Assembly: GCA_015680685.1 (NCBI GenBank)
Contig: MNCI01035006.1
Span: 39,263-103,262 of the forward strand
Source: Gnetum montanum
Taxonomy: Eukaryota > Streptophyta > Gnetopsida > Gnetales > Gnetaceae
Reading direction: 5' to 3'
DNA: 64,000 bases
The notes under the pieces are model-generated. The model ran no database searches, had not been told where the DNA came from, and saw nothing but the letters and a program-made list of their open reading frames with translations. How positions within the stretch are numbered: position 1 is the stretch's first letter; the number at the start of each line of letters is the position of its first letter. This document shows, in pieces, positions 1 through 11,035 of the stretch. Both the position numbers and the translations under genes were made by a program.

Positions 1-354
1 CCCCCCCCCCCCCCCCCCCCCCCCCAACAAAAAAAAGACATATAGTTCTAGTTTTCACACTCTTCCATCTTTCCCTACAAAAAAAATGTTTTATAAATAA
101 ATAAAATTTCCATGCATATTTAGTATTTCCACTATGATACTTTGAGAAGGGTCATGTATCTATTTCATCATCATGCTAACCTATTCTAACAACATGGGGT
201 TAACTAGGTCGTATATCAATCTGTTGAACAAATAGTTAACTTTTATCGTAATGGGTAAATAAACAACGAGGTGTGAGCCTAGCAATAAGACTCTTAGGTG
301 GGGAAGGTATGTCAAACCCCTAAAAAAAATATAAATAAAGAGAGTATCTAAAGA

Positions 355-540
355 AAAAGCCTAAGTTATTAGTTTAACTCTAGTGACAATGTTGAGTTAT
401 AAAATTCTTATTTGATTACATGTCTTGGGGGTAAATATTGTTATGGAGATAAGAGTCTTAATTTGGTAACTCTAAGTTACAGGTTCAATTATAGGCAATG
501 CTAAGTTATAAAGTTCTAGCTTGAATATATATCTTAGCAA
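355..540 (+). repeat. Two SINE relics, plus strand
   Basis: Two degraded copies lie in tandem (about 355-425 and 440-536). Each keeps the body of the family seen elsewhere in the window: a B-box-like GGTTCAATT followed by GGCAATGCTAAGTTATAAAG and a tail ending near ATATCTTAGC or ACATGTCTTGGG. The A boxes are poorly preserved. Confidence 0.5.
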
Positions 541-738
541 GAAATATTGCTAAAAAAATGTTTTCTATTCTAGCACCTCTCCCCACTCCCCACCTCACTA
601 CCTTCCACATCACACTACTCCACCCCACCCCCCACCCTCCTTCCTTGCCCTAACATCACATCACCTCACGCCTTACCCCCTACTAAGCATATTATTTACA
701 TGCACCCAAAACATTTTTTTCCGAAAAAATATTTACCT

Positions 739-847
739 ATAAGACATATAGTCAAATTACAACTTTATAAGTTCATACTATTTACTAGAATCAAACCTAT
801 AACTTGGAGTTACCAATCAAGAATCTTTCCACTATGCTAACATCTTA
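739..847 (-). repeat. tRNA-derived SINE relic
   Basis: On the minus strand the order is A-box-like TTAGCATAGTGG, then a B-box-like GGTTTGATTC and a tail through CTATATGTCTTA. These are RNA polymerase III internal promoter positions typical of tRNA-derived SINEs. It shares its tail with the copies at 961-1072 and 1388-1490. Confidence 0.55.
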
Positions 848-960
848 AGAGAAAATAAAAGTATTTCAACCGTGGGGAAAGGAAATGGGATGGGTGTTCA
901 CATTTAGTGGGAGTAGGAGATGGGTATGTATTGCAACTTGAAACTTTTTTTTAATATTTA

Positions 961-1072
961 CTACCCAAGACATATAGTCAAATTAGAACTTTATAAACAT
1001 AGCACTGCCTAGCAGAATCAAACCCATAACTTGGAGCTTACAAATCAAAAGTCTTACTACTAGGCTAGCACA
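961..1072 (-). repeat. tRNA-derived SINE relic
   Basis: Minus strand reads TGCTAGCCTAGTAG (A box), then GGTTTGATTCTGC (B box), then a body with TTATAAAGTTCTAATTTGAC and a tail ATATGTCTTGGG. It is among the clearest copies of the tail type shared by 739-847 and 1388-1490. Confidence 0.65.
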
Positions 1073-1387
1073 TTTTTAATTGTTATGATAAAACTTACTA
1101 TCCTACACCTTTTTAAATAAAGGATCATTACCTAAAGCCTCAATGCTCATCCCATCAAGCAGGGACCTAAGTCGATGGGTGAGTCAAAACTTAACCTCTT
1201 CAACTAGTTATTCTTGGGCTTAAATCCATGTCTTTTTGCTTAAAGAAAAACACCTTACTGTAACTTTAAATGATGGTGGTGGGGCTAGTTTTGGGGGAAG
1301 CAAATTAGAACTTGAAACTTTTTTTGGATAATATTTACTCCACTTTCCTTTCCAACCCCCACCCATCTTGCACCCCCCTAGCCCACC

Positions 1388-1490
1388 ATAAGTCATATAG
1401 TTAGATTAGAATTTTATAATTTAACACTAGCCACTAGAATCAAACCCATAACTTGGAGCTTTCAAATTAAAAGTCTTATCACTAAGCTAA
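1388..1490 (-). repeat. tRNA-derived SINE relic
   Basis: Same minus-strand order of A-box-like TTAGCTTAGTG, B-box-like GGTTTGATTC and tail ATATGACTTATGG as its neighbours at 739 and 961. Three same-orientation copies within about 750 bp suggest repeated insertion or local duplication. Confidence 0.6.
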
Positions 1491-1622
1491 AACAAAACTT
1501 TGATAAAATATCTTTAAGCATAGCTTTAAGTCAAAACTTGTTATACAATGACAAATATGCTTGTCAAATGAGCTATTCTTTCATTTAATACAAATATTTA
1601 ATGAAATAAAGTAGAGGCTTCT

Positions 1623-2693
1623 TGATGAGACTTGATATATTAGGTAGCTGAGTCATTAGGACATGATGAAGCATCATTTTGTTGAGTGTATTAGTCGGTT
1701 GAGATATCATAGTTGCTATGTCACATCTGTGTTGTAGCATTCCTATTGGTGTATCTTAGTTGCATCTACTATATTGTAGATGCTATATTGCATCTACTAT
1801 ATTGTAGATGTTATATCACATTTGCCATAACTTAGTTGCATCAACTCATGTTTGTCAACACATCCCATTGATGCATCCCTGTCAACACAACCAAATGCAT
1901 TAATGTATCCTTGTCAATGCAATGCCTATATTTGCCTATAAATATGCAAGCACTTGTTGCGTATCTGGCATCATTTGGTCAATAGTATAACTGAACTCTT
2001 ACAGTTTCATTTTGAAATCTTAGTAAGTAATTAGTGAGTGCTCGCAATGTGGATTTGAATTAGTTGTGCATTATCTTACTCAAGTGGCATTGTACCTAGA
2101 AACATTCCATGAATGGAAATAAGATCAAGATTGATTCCTATTCATTGTAGCACTTTGACTTAGAATACATTTACTTTAAATGCAATTTATTTTCAATGTA
2201 CTTAGTTAATATTTATGTTTCCATGCACATTAATCAATCAATAGAATGAGTGTGACTAGTTTTTGAGCATAAACATGTATTTTCTTAGTAATCCTAAAAG
2301 CATTATTACTTGGTTCGCCTAGTAGCATAACACTTGGTGATCTTAGCAGTGGGTATGTAAGTTTAAGACATGTACAACAAGTTGGGAGTGGATACTTATC
2401 ATTCTTAGGATAATTTAGGATTTAATTTTATTATTAATTAGATTAAGTGATTAATTTCTATATTATTATTATTCATTTAGTTTAAGGCTACATAACATCA
2501 TAATTATATGCCTCACTTTGGACTAAAGCATACGTGACAAAGCTACAACTAGTCTAAGTGAGAAGACAACAACCTACGATCAATGATTAACAATCTAGAT
2601 ACCATGCTAGTTCCATCCAGAGAATTTGACTGGATTGCACGTGAATGCTTATGATTCGTATGGTTAGGCATAGGGGATAGCTGCTACTCATCA
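1623..2693 (+). repeat. Element A 5' LTR
   Basis: Begins TGATGAGACTTGAT and ends CTACTCATCA. The U3 part holds two copies of a unit with the hairpin ATCTAC-TATATT-GTAGAT near 1755-1810. A TATA box (CCTATAAATA) lies at 1935-1944. The 3' half carries the segment around CTTGGTGATCTTAGCAGTG that is conserved across the other LTRs of this family. Confidence 0.93.
1935..1944 (+). promoter_or_regulatory. TATA box of element A 5' LTR
   Basis: CCTATAAATA sits about 310 bp into the LTR, directly downstream of the U3 repeats. The same motif recurs at the same relative place in the 3' LTR (near 8085) and in the LTRs of B, C, D and G. Confidence 0.6.
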
Positions 2694-2694
2694 T

Positions 2695-2713
2695 CGACAT
2701 CATTACTGAGGAT
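2695..2713 (+). promoter_or_regulatory. Decayed primer-binding site, tRNA-Asp type
   Basis: The sequence one base after the 5' LTR differs from the complement of the plant tRNA-Asp 3' end (TGGCGCCGTTGCCGGGGA) only by transitions, many at CpG sites. The same primer type is readable in C, D and G. Confidence 0.65.
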
Positions 2714-2825
2714 GGTGCTAGTGATCTAGATTAGTTATACTATAAACAATTGTTGTTAACGTATTAATGATTTATCTTTTTAAAAATATTAATATTTTAA
2801 GTTACACACATTATTAATTGAGAGC

Positions 2826-4370
2826 ATGTCTCCTTCACATAAAGTCAATAATCCATCACACGATGAGAACACTAGTAGGAGTAATGATAGGATCTATACT
2901 AAAGAGAATTGGAATGAATCATTGTGAGTGGGGATCTCATATGCTCATTTAGACCCTTACTATGTTCAAAAACTACATTCAACTAATGTAGATAATCATA
3001 GAGGGGATGGAGTACCTCCTAGAACAAGAAGAGCCTCAAGGCCTATAACCTCCTCCAAACCTAAAAGAGATGAATCAAGGGATCATAGGGGAAGATATAG
3101 AAGACATGGTGAGTCTCCCAGTTCACCATCTTCCTCTTTCTCTTCAACATCTAATTCTAACAAAGATGAACATAGGTATGAAGATAGAGCTTCACTAAGA
3201 GGTCACAATAGAAATAGAAATGGAAATAACATACAAGATACAAGGTATCACATGTAGCATAAATGATATTATTATAATTAGATAAATAAAAATAGAGATT
3301 ATCACCATGATATATTTGATGAAGATGAACCTTTGTTGGCTACTAGATGCACGATACAAATTTGGGAAGCAACTAGAATACCCCATAGGCATCAAAGGGA
3401 AACCCACATTAGATGGCTTAATATGAATAATATTTCTAAATTTGAGGGAGGCTATAATTCTAATCCACAACATCATTTACAAGCCTTCCATGATGCTTGC
3501 TCCTTACAAAACACTAAAAGTAAGTGGCAAAGGCTTAAGCTCTTCCCTATGACACTAATAGAAGAAGCTGAAAATTGGCATAGATCATTGGAACTCAATT
3601 CAATTCTTTGGTGGTCTACAATGCTTGAGCTCTTCAACAAGAAATACCAAACCTCTTTAAAGAGTGTCTAATCTAAGAAAACAAGTCCAAAGGTAGAAGT
3701 AAGAAAACCATGAATCCCTTGATGCTCAGGCCATGGATTTTCTTTAAAAGAGTAGCTTCATCATATCATAGATGGGCTTCATAACAAGATAAGGAAGACC
3801 CTTAGGCTCTATGCCCAAGAAAGATTATCAGAACTAAGATCTCATCAGATACAAAGGCTAATTAAATAGGTGGCAAAAGAAGAAGGAGAGTTGTGAAAAA
3901 GGAAAAATGTAGAAGAATATAAATGGGACCCAAATTTTTACAAAAGGAAGGTTTATATTTATGATTAGGAAAAAGTGATAGCTTTTGATGAGTTGATATC
4001 ACACAATACCTTAGCAATAAAAGAGTCTATCACAGAGATGGAGGTAAGGGTAGATAAGATGTAGGAATTGATGGAAGAAAAAGTTATAACCAACTTGAAA
4101 ATCATGAAGGAGAAGGTAAAGTAAGTAGGATCAAGTGATTAAAACAAGAAGATGAAAAAGAACAAGGAAACAAGTAAGGATACTTATTGGCAAAAAGGAA
4201 AAATAGCTGTAGTAGAAAAGTTTGTAGACTCAGATATAGAGGAGGATGATGGATGTGACATTTGTCAATATGAACATTCAAAGGACTATTGTCACATTAT
4301 GTTATATCTACAAGAGTCTAAGACTTTTGCTTTGAATCCCAAGTTTGTAAAAAAGCAAATTCCTTAGAGA
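2826..4370 (+). pseudogene. gag: Element A gag pseudogene
   Basis: Encodes the relic of a capsid/nucleocapsid polyprotein that would package element RNA. The ATG at 2826 opens MSPSHK and is followed after an in-frame TGA by the ISYAH.DPY block also found near the gag start of element C. An Arg/Ser/Glu-rich stretch (about 3040-3250) follows. The capsid-like core is at 3330-3670 (FEGGYNSNPQHHLQ, then ENWHRSLEL and LFNKKYQ), which fits the Retrotrans_gag family. A zinc knuckle lies at 4254-4292. Stops and at least one frame change break it. Compared with C, the segment just after ISYAH.DPY is deleted. No pol follows. Confidence 0.8.
4254..4292 (+). other. Gag zinc knuckle, short form
   Basis: Reads C-D-I-C-QYE-H-SKDY-C, spacing C-x2-C-x3-H-x4-C. 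The usual retroelement knuckle has four residues between the second Cys and the His. The same short spacing is present in element C at 58039-58077, so it is a family trait. Confidence 0.65.
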
Positions 4371-7300
4371 TTACCTTACCTACAAGGTAATTATAGATAG
4401 TCCTACAACTAATAGTCCTATCCCAATGGGACTTCTTATCAACCTTAAGACTACTATCAAGCACAGTGGAAAAACTCATTTTTGTGGGGGATGCCATCAA
4501 CAAACCAACAATATCCCTATCACTAGTCGAATCCTTATGGACACTATGTTCAACAACTTGTTTCTCCAAATGGTTCTACTTTCTATGTCATATTACTACT
4601 ACTACTACTATCCTAAATAGCATCAACTTGCAACATCTCTTGTGGGATCATCATCTCATGCCTCTTATCCTTCGTCACATCTTCAATACTCTCATACTTC
4701 CTTCCAACATATGTCACCACCAACAATGTAGGAAGGATTGACACCACAACCTCAACAGAAGAATGCCACTTATACCATGAACATACAAGTGAATGATAAT
4801 GTTAGTAGATCTCAACAAAAATCTTAGAAACATTCTTTCTTTAGGATAGTTCCCACACATGTAAATAAAACTAGTAGACCCACTAGCTCATTAGAACTAG
4901 CATGAGGAAAATCTGGTGCAATCCCCTTCCTCACAAAAAAAATGTCTCCTAATCCTATGCAAAAGATAACAACAATCAACACTCCAACACAAAACATAAA
5001 TGATGAACTTATCACTGTGGATAGATAGAAAATTCCATGTATTTCTGATAATGATAAAGGATGCAATTGTGGTCTAAAAGTTCAAAGTGATAACACAATC
5101 CCTATACCAATCCACAATGAAGTTAAGGAACAAGTGTGTATGCAAAACCAAGTCTATACAATATCCATTAAACTACAAGATACCAAGTGGATAGAAAATG
5201 AGAATACCAAACTATTTAAAATATGCATGGAAACATTCAACCCACTTATTAGTTTTAGTCTTAAGAAAATGAACCAAACAAAGAACTTATAAAAAGACGT
5301 CTTACACTCTAATTATACATCAAAAGAATATGATAAACAAGGAGACCCCAGAATTAAAATAGAAAATCAAAAAAGAAACATATTTGGATCCTCTAGAAAG
5401 GAAATACCTTCAAGTCTAGTTGAATATGTGTCTCCAAATGATTGAAACCTAATTATCATCAATGTTAAATATGCTAAGAAGAGAAAACTTAAATTACTAA
5501 AGATGATAAATGGAAAACTTATGATGTATACCTAAGGGAATATGTGATCCATTTTTCAAATGATCACCCATGAGTTTAGTCATGGGGGAGATGCACCATC
5601 TTGAATCAAGAACTAATAAGTGCATTTCTTACTTTTTATTTTACAATTTTATCATTTTCCTATTTCTTCAAAATTTTTTGATTCTTAATATGTTTTTCAT
5701 TTCTTGTTATTTTTATTTTCTTTATAATTTTCTCTTTTCTTGAGACAATTTCGTTATGTTTTATGGATGGTTACTATGTTTTTGTTAATAATATTTCCTT
5801 TCATGATGTAGAAGTTGACATCATGTGTTGGGTCTTTGTCCTATGCTATCAAGATGACTGGGTAAATAATTGTGTAATGTAGTAAGACCATATCATCCAT
5901 CCTATCAGTTTCTCTAAATAAAAGGTCTTTATCATAAAAAAAATATGGTTCTTCTCACATGAAACTAAAATTAACTACTAATCATTATGCCTTGAAGAAA
6001 GAGAAAAGGACCAAGAGGATTTGTCGGGTTCTCTTCTTGATTTCATTCTTGTGATTTATGAATCCTCTAGGAACATACCATAACTCCTAATCATTGACCA
6101 ATAAATAGGAATCATGTAATTTCATGGTGTGGCTTTTGTAATGCAAAAAAAAAAAAGAAAAAAGAAAAAAAAAAAGAAAAAAAGAAAAAAAGAAAAAAAA
6201 ACAAAAAAAAAAAAACAAAACACTCAAATTCAAAGCACATCTCTTAGACGCAATAATGGGCTACAACAACTGGTTATGGGGTTGGAAAGATATGTTATCA
6301 ATGCCTGAGGGCACCCATCTAACTAAGCCTCTTCCTTCCTCCTCCTTTTTTATTCTCTTTTTAGAGTGACATTTGTTCTCTATGGTTGTTGTGGATTCAT
6401 GATGGTAGGCAAGAAGGGGCACATCAATGCGAGGCCATTGCTAATGGTATGAACTTGGTTTGAAACTTGGATATATAGGTATGATAGTCATCTTAATCAT
6501 AATTAACATAAGAACCTATTGTGAACATGATTAAGTACTTGACATCCTAATCTCTGCAATCTATTCTTATCCCATTATTCACCTCACTATTGCATACAAT
6601 TATGAGCCTAATGATTTTGTATAGTATAGTATAGAATCCTAACCAAGGCAATCGTATGTTGTTTGGAACAAAGGCATGATCTACATTTAACTTCTAACGT
6701 GTCCATAGAAATCTATAGAAGTGGTTATGTAAGGGCATTATGGTAGGAGCTTGCTTTGGGGAGGACCAACTTGCATGACTTTTGTTGATCATGGCTTTGA
6801 ACTGAAACATCACATATTTCATGACATCATGGGAAGCTCTCTAAATTTTTGCATGTTTTTGTTACTAATTCTCATAAATTTCCATTGTTTTTAATGCTTT
6901 TATACTAAAATTTCCTCTAACTTCAAAATTTTTTAGTCATTCTTTAAACCATATGTTTTTTAATATTTTGATGCATTTGCAATATCTTGCAAGCTAGACC
7001 TTTGATTTTAAGCTCACTTATTATGAGGGGCTAAGGATTGAATTTTGAAATTTTTCTAACACCTTATTTTTGAACATTATGACAACTAATAGTAAAAATA
7101 ATCAAAATGACTTGAAAAACTTGATGATTTTAGTTACCTTAGAGCTTTGGAAAACATTATTATGTAATCACCTTACATCTAAATGCTAATTTTTTTTGAA
7201 TTTTGAGCGAACTAGGAATTTAGAAAGGGTTAATTTTTAAGGAAAAATTATCAAAAATAGTGTTGATCATTTGGTGATTTTAGATGATGCTAAACAAAAT

Positions 7301-7772
7301 CCCTGAGGTTGAAGGTCTTGTAAAAGCAAATGAAGCAAGGCCAAGAGGAAAATAATAAAGGATATGCTTGTGGGTAGATAGTAGCACATACAAGGATTAA
7401 AACTCAAACATCACATGTTTGCTGGACCCATGAGATGATGAGGAGAAATTTCAATCCATCCTTCAAAAATATTCAGCATAAAAGAGAAGCATGAACATAA
7501 TAATAAAGGTTGGAAAGTCTACCATGACTAGCAATAACAAGAAGATTCATCTTCGGTGGATTTTTGAAGACCTCTGCAATTTTGTAAATTTTAATGTCTG
7601 TCTAGTCTTTTTATCATTTTATAATGTATTTACTTGAATAAAATTTTGTAATGCAACACTCCAATTTTGTAATGGTAGCCAATCTAGTCTTGGTCACCCT
7701 ATAATTTTTGGAATGAAACTTCGTCTAGTTATATCTAACTTGAGAACAAGTTTTTAGTCATTTGTGGGGGTA
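4371..7772 (+). other. Element A non-coding interior
   Basis: No pol domain or 3' ORF is recognisable. 4840-5580 still has protein-like fragments. 5570-5620 matches, inverted, the spacer of element C near 56380 (ATGGGGGAGATGCA... then AATAAGTGC). An A-rich simple tract lies at 6147-6222. The polypurine tract TTTGTGGGGGTA is at 7761-7772, directly before the 3' LTR. Confidence 0.6.
6147..6222 (+). repeat. A-rich simple-sequence tract
   Basis: Runs of A broken mostly by single G or C, about 75 bp. Confidence 0.9.
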
Positions 7773-8844
7773 TGATGAGACTTGATATGTTAGGTAGCTG
7801 AGTCATTGAGACATGATGAAGCATCATTTTTTCAAGTGTATTAGTTAGCTAAGATCTCACAAATGCTATATCGTAGATGCTACATCACATTTGCGTTGTA
7901 GCATCCATGTCAATGCATCTTAGTTGGCTACTACATTGTAGATGCTATATTGCATCGACTATATTGTAGATGCTCTATTGCATTTGTTATAGCTTAGTTG
8001 TGTTAATGCATCCTCATCAAAGCATTCTCGTCAACACAACCAAATGCATTAATTCATCTACATTGACATAATGCTTATATTTGCCTATAAATATATGAGC
8101 ACTTGCCATGTATTTGGCACCATTTGGTCAATAGTATAGTCGAACTCTTATAATTTTATTTTGTAATCTTAGCAAGTAGTTAGTGGGTGCTCGCAGTGTG
8201 AATTTGAGTCAATTATACAATGTCTTATTCAATTGGCATTCTACCTAGACACATTCCATGAATGACAATAAGATCAAGATTGATTCCTATTCATTGCAGC
8301 AATTTAACTTAGAATAAATTTACTTTCAACGTAATTTATTTTCTATGTACATAGTTAATATTTATGTTTCCATGCATGTTAATTAATTCATGGAATGAGC
8401 GTGACCAGTTTCAAGCATAAACACGTATTTGCTTAGTAATCCTAGAAGTGTTATTGCTTGGTTTGCCCAATAGCATAATACTTGATAATCCCAGCAATGG
8501 GTACGTGAGTTTAGGATGTGTACAACAAGCTGGGAATAGATACTCATCACCCTTAGAATAGTTTAGGATTTAATTTTATTGTTAATTATATTAAATAATT
8601 AATTTCTATATTATTATTTTTATTTAGTTAGTTTAAGGTCTTATAACATCATAATCATATGCCTCACTTTGAACTAAACCATACACGATAAAGCTACCAC
8701 TAGTCTAAGTGAGAAGATAGTGACTTGAAATCAATGCTTAACAATTTAGATACCATGCTAATTTCATCCATGGAATTCAATTGGATTGCATGTAAACCTT
8801 TGTGATTAGTATGCTTGGGCATAGGGGATACCTGTTGCTCATCA
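7773..8844 (+). repeat. Element A 3' LTR
   Basis: Aligns along its whole length with 1623-2693, with scattered substitutions and small indels. It keeps TGATGAG/CTCATCA termini and is followed immediately by CTTCT. Confidence 0.93.
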
Positions 8845-8849
8845 CTTCT

Positions 8850-9344
8850 CAAACTATTGCTTGGTTAGAGAATACATGGCTTACGATTTGTAAGTTAAAG
8901 GTTTACATCAATGAAGGTTTGGTGATGTAGAATGTGTTGGTATTTTACTCTAACATTCTATTAGTACCTTAAATCCATTGCTATTTTTTTAAACTTAAAG
9001 CATATATGTTGAAAGTAGTGTAAATGTTGTTAGAGATAATACTTATTAATAATTAATTTTCTTATCTTGATTTTTAAAAATATAAATTATAAGATTATAC
9101 ACTTGAGTAGACATTGATAAAATTAGAAAGATTTTTATTTTCTTGTTATTTTTGATATTTTATACTCAATGTTAAGCATATGATGCACTTTGAAATTTTT
9201 TTATTATCATGTATGAAAAATGGCTTCAACGGTTAGCTTATTACTTGATAAAGATTTGTGAGTAAGAGGTTATTAGTTCAAGTTACACTTGAGGTATTAC
9301 TACTTTTGGGGTCTAATGTTAAACCTCATAGGTTTGTGAGGTGT
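8850..9344. other. Unassigned DNA with a possible second SINE type
   Basis: 8850-9220 shows nothing I can name. 9226-9340 has A-box-like GGTTAGCTTATTA and B-box-like AGTTCAAGTTA about 45 bp apart, followed by a non-tRNA body. It could be another tRNA-derived SINE, different from the family around it. Confidence 0.35.
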
Positions 9345-9490
9345 GGTGTTGGAACCCTGAAATAATTATAATATAGGTACATGCACAAGATATAGTTTGA
9401 TTAGAACTTTATAACTTAGTATTACCTACTAGAATTGAACCCATGACTTGGAGCTTTAAAATCATAAGTTTTACTATCCCATAGGTTTGA
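9345..9490 (-). repeat. tRNA-derived SINE, intermediate tail
   Basis: Minus strand keeps the body (GGTTCAATTCTAG then TTATAAAGTTCTAATCAAACTATA) and the outer tail TGTACCTATATT...GGGTTCCAAC. It joins tail parts of the copies at 961 and 10889, so it looks transitional between the two tail types. The A-box end is damaged. Confidence 0.6.
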
Positions 9491-9872
9491 TCTCAACAGG
9501 ATATGTTGAGACATTCAAGCTACTCCATCAAGTGATTAGATAATTATCTTGTAAGGCAAGAGTTTGATAATTCAAGAGTGAAAAGTTATGATATCATGTA
9601 GATAATTGGCAATAAAAATGATCCTCAAGGCCTTTGCCTACCTTGATAAATCAACTTATTAAGTGATCAAAATGATGAAATTGAAAGCCTATCATTAATT
9701 AACTAGAAATTATCATCTTAGTTAGAATAGATATTAAACTATAATTTATATTGAAGTTTATGATTTTGGATTTTTTAATGAATAGTAAAATGTCTTAAAT
9801 ATAGACTATCTAGTTCATATCTCTTAAAATAACATTATATCTTAGCATAAGCCAATTGAAGCAAACTTATAA
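9491..9872. other. No recognisable feature
   Basis: AT-rich sequence without frames, repeats or signals that I can support. Confidence 0.5.
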
Positions 9873-10013
9873 GGGTGTTGGAACCCAAAATAAGGAAAAC
9901 ATAGGTACATCTAAAGATGTATAAAAGTTTATAACTTAGTGCTACCTGGTAGAATCAAGCATGTGACCTAGGGTTACCAGGCCAAGATCAATACCATTAG
10001 GCCAACATCTCAT
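9873..10013 (-). repeat. tRNA-derived SINE
   Basis: Minus strand has A box TTGGCCTAATGG, B-box-like GCTTGATTCTACC, body with TTATAAACTTTTATA and tail GTACCTATGTTTTC...GGGTTCCAACACC. Confidence 0.7.
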
Positions 10014-10065
10014 TTGAAGCTAACTTATAACTTATTAAATGCAAGTCATAAGTCTTAATTAACAA

Positions 10066-10216
10066 TGATGTGTTAGCCTAGTAGAGTTTTGGCTTAGTAA
10101 CTCCAAGTCATAGGTTTGATTTCATTAGGTAGCATTGAGTTATAAATTTTTATAAATCTTTGGGTGTACCTATGTTTCAATTATTTCAAGTTCTAATAGC
10201 CCCCTTTATTAATGGT
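10066..10216 (+). repeat. tRNA-derived SINE
   Basis: A box TTAGCCTAGTA near 10073 and B box GGTTTGATTT near 10113, with the same body and GTACCTATGTTTCA tail as the copy at 10889. It lies directly before a LINE 3' fragment. Confidence 0.7.
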
Positions 10217-10870
10217 GATAATGAATTAACTATTGGAATTTAGCACTCTCATTATGGTGTTCATGACCTAAGATGTCCTATTTGCAATAGGGAAGATACA
10301 TTCATTCATTATTTTTTAAATTGTCCCCTTGCTCATAACTCTTGGACTTGGTGTAGTAGGTATTTACATGGTTTTCAATTAGGAGTAGATGAAGTTTTAT
10401 TTGGTGACACTCATCAAATTCAAATAATTCTACTTCATAGTTGGTGTTGGGTTTTTCCTCTTATTTTCTATGCCATCTAGAAGATTCAATGTAAGGTGGT
10501 TTTTCACAGAGATTCTCTAGCAAATTTTTTTTCTTTGTTAGTTCAAGTTGACATCATTCAGCAACTGATGCTTTAGCTAAATTCCTAAATGTTTCTCTCT
10601 ATAGTTTTCTTTTTTATTAATAGGAAGCATTTTCTAGGAAGTGAAAACTCATTTAATACTTTTGAATGAGGGTAAGATATGATCCTTTTCCTACATTAGA
10701 GGGGAGGTTTTTCAAGATTGGTTGTAAGGATGAAAACCTAAAAAAGCATCACAAAAATCATTGGACCTTTTCTTTTTGTTGCTTTGGAGTTTCTCCTTTA
10801 CTTCTCTTCTTTTATACTCTAAATTTGATTTTTTAGATATATTTATTTTTAGGATTTGACATCCCTAGAA
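10217..10870 (+). pseudogene. LINE 3' end fragment with RT zinc-binding domain
   Basis: One plus-strand frame reads HGVHDLRCPICNREDTF, then FLNCPLAHNSW, the Cys/His pattern of the zinc-binding region at the C-terminus of plant L1-type reverse transcriptases (zf-RVT). A T-rich 3' UTR follows, ending near GGATTTGACATCCC, with an AATAATAATAAT-like tail at 10875-10888. Stops interrupt the rest. The same 3' UTR recurs on the plus strand at 12150-12345 and inverted at 12370-12560, so several LINE 3' ends cluster here. Upstream RT parts are missing, as expected for a 5'-truncated insertion. Confidence 0.7.
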
Positions 10871-10888
10871 TTAACAAATAATAATAAT

Positions 10889-11035
10889 GAGGTGTTAGCC
10901 TAGTGGTACTAATCGTAGCCTAGTAACCCTAGGTCATAGGTTTGATTCTACTAGGTAGCATTGGTTTTATAAGCTTTTATAAATTTTGGGATGTACCTAT
11001 GTTTTACTTATTTTGGGTTCCAATGCCCCTTAATT
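10889..11035 (+). repeat. tRNA-derived SINE, best-preserved copy
   Basis: Starts GAGGTGTTAGCC. A box TAGCCTAGTGG at 10896-10906 and B box GGTTTGATTCT at 10939-10949 have proper spacing. The body and tail GGGATGTACCTATG...TTCCAATGCCCCTT follow. The start sits on the (AAT)n tail of the LINE fragment before it. Confidence 0.75.

Larger units (their letters stand above)
1..1622. other. Degenerate intergenic DNA with SINE relics
   Basis: No coding region is visible. The window opens with a 25-base run of C, and 585-690 is strikingly C-rich on the top strand. Most recognisable content is the tRNA-derived SINE copies listed separately. The last bases, CTTCT at 1618-1622, are the target duplication of element A. 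Confidence 0.6.
1623..8844 (+). mobile_element. Element A: complete gag-only Athila-like LTR retrotransposon
   Basis: Two LTRs of about 1071 bp (1623-2693 and 7773-8844) begin TGATGAG and end CTCATCA. The element is flanked by CTTCT at 1618-1622 and at 8845-8849, a perfect 5-bp target duplication. A primer-binding site follows the 5' LTR and a G-rich polypurine tract precedes the 3' LTR. Inside, gag starts at 2826 and runs with stops to about 4370, but no protease, RT, RNase H or integrase can be found. The remaining 3.4 kb is non-coding. Related elements C and D share its LTR plan, primer site and gag, so A looks like a non-autonomous derivative (TR-GAG type) that depended on enzymes supplied by a relative. 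LTRs and target duplication are certain; the lineage is inferred from D. Confidence 0.92.

Noticed and set aside
1-25. Poly-C as a biological signal
   Set aside because: A homopolymer at a window edge may be an assembly or sequencing artefact; nothing supports a function.
3195-3476. Minus-strand frame rich in Ile with apparent membrane segments
   Set aside because: Shadow of the plus-strand gag of element A; hydrophobicity comes from the complement of Asn/Arg-rich codons.
10889-11035. Possible functional tRNA gene
   Set aside because: A and B boxes are present but the flanks do not fold into an acceptor stem and several copies share a non-tRNA tail, so it is a SINE.
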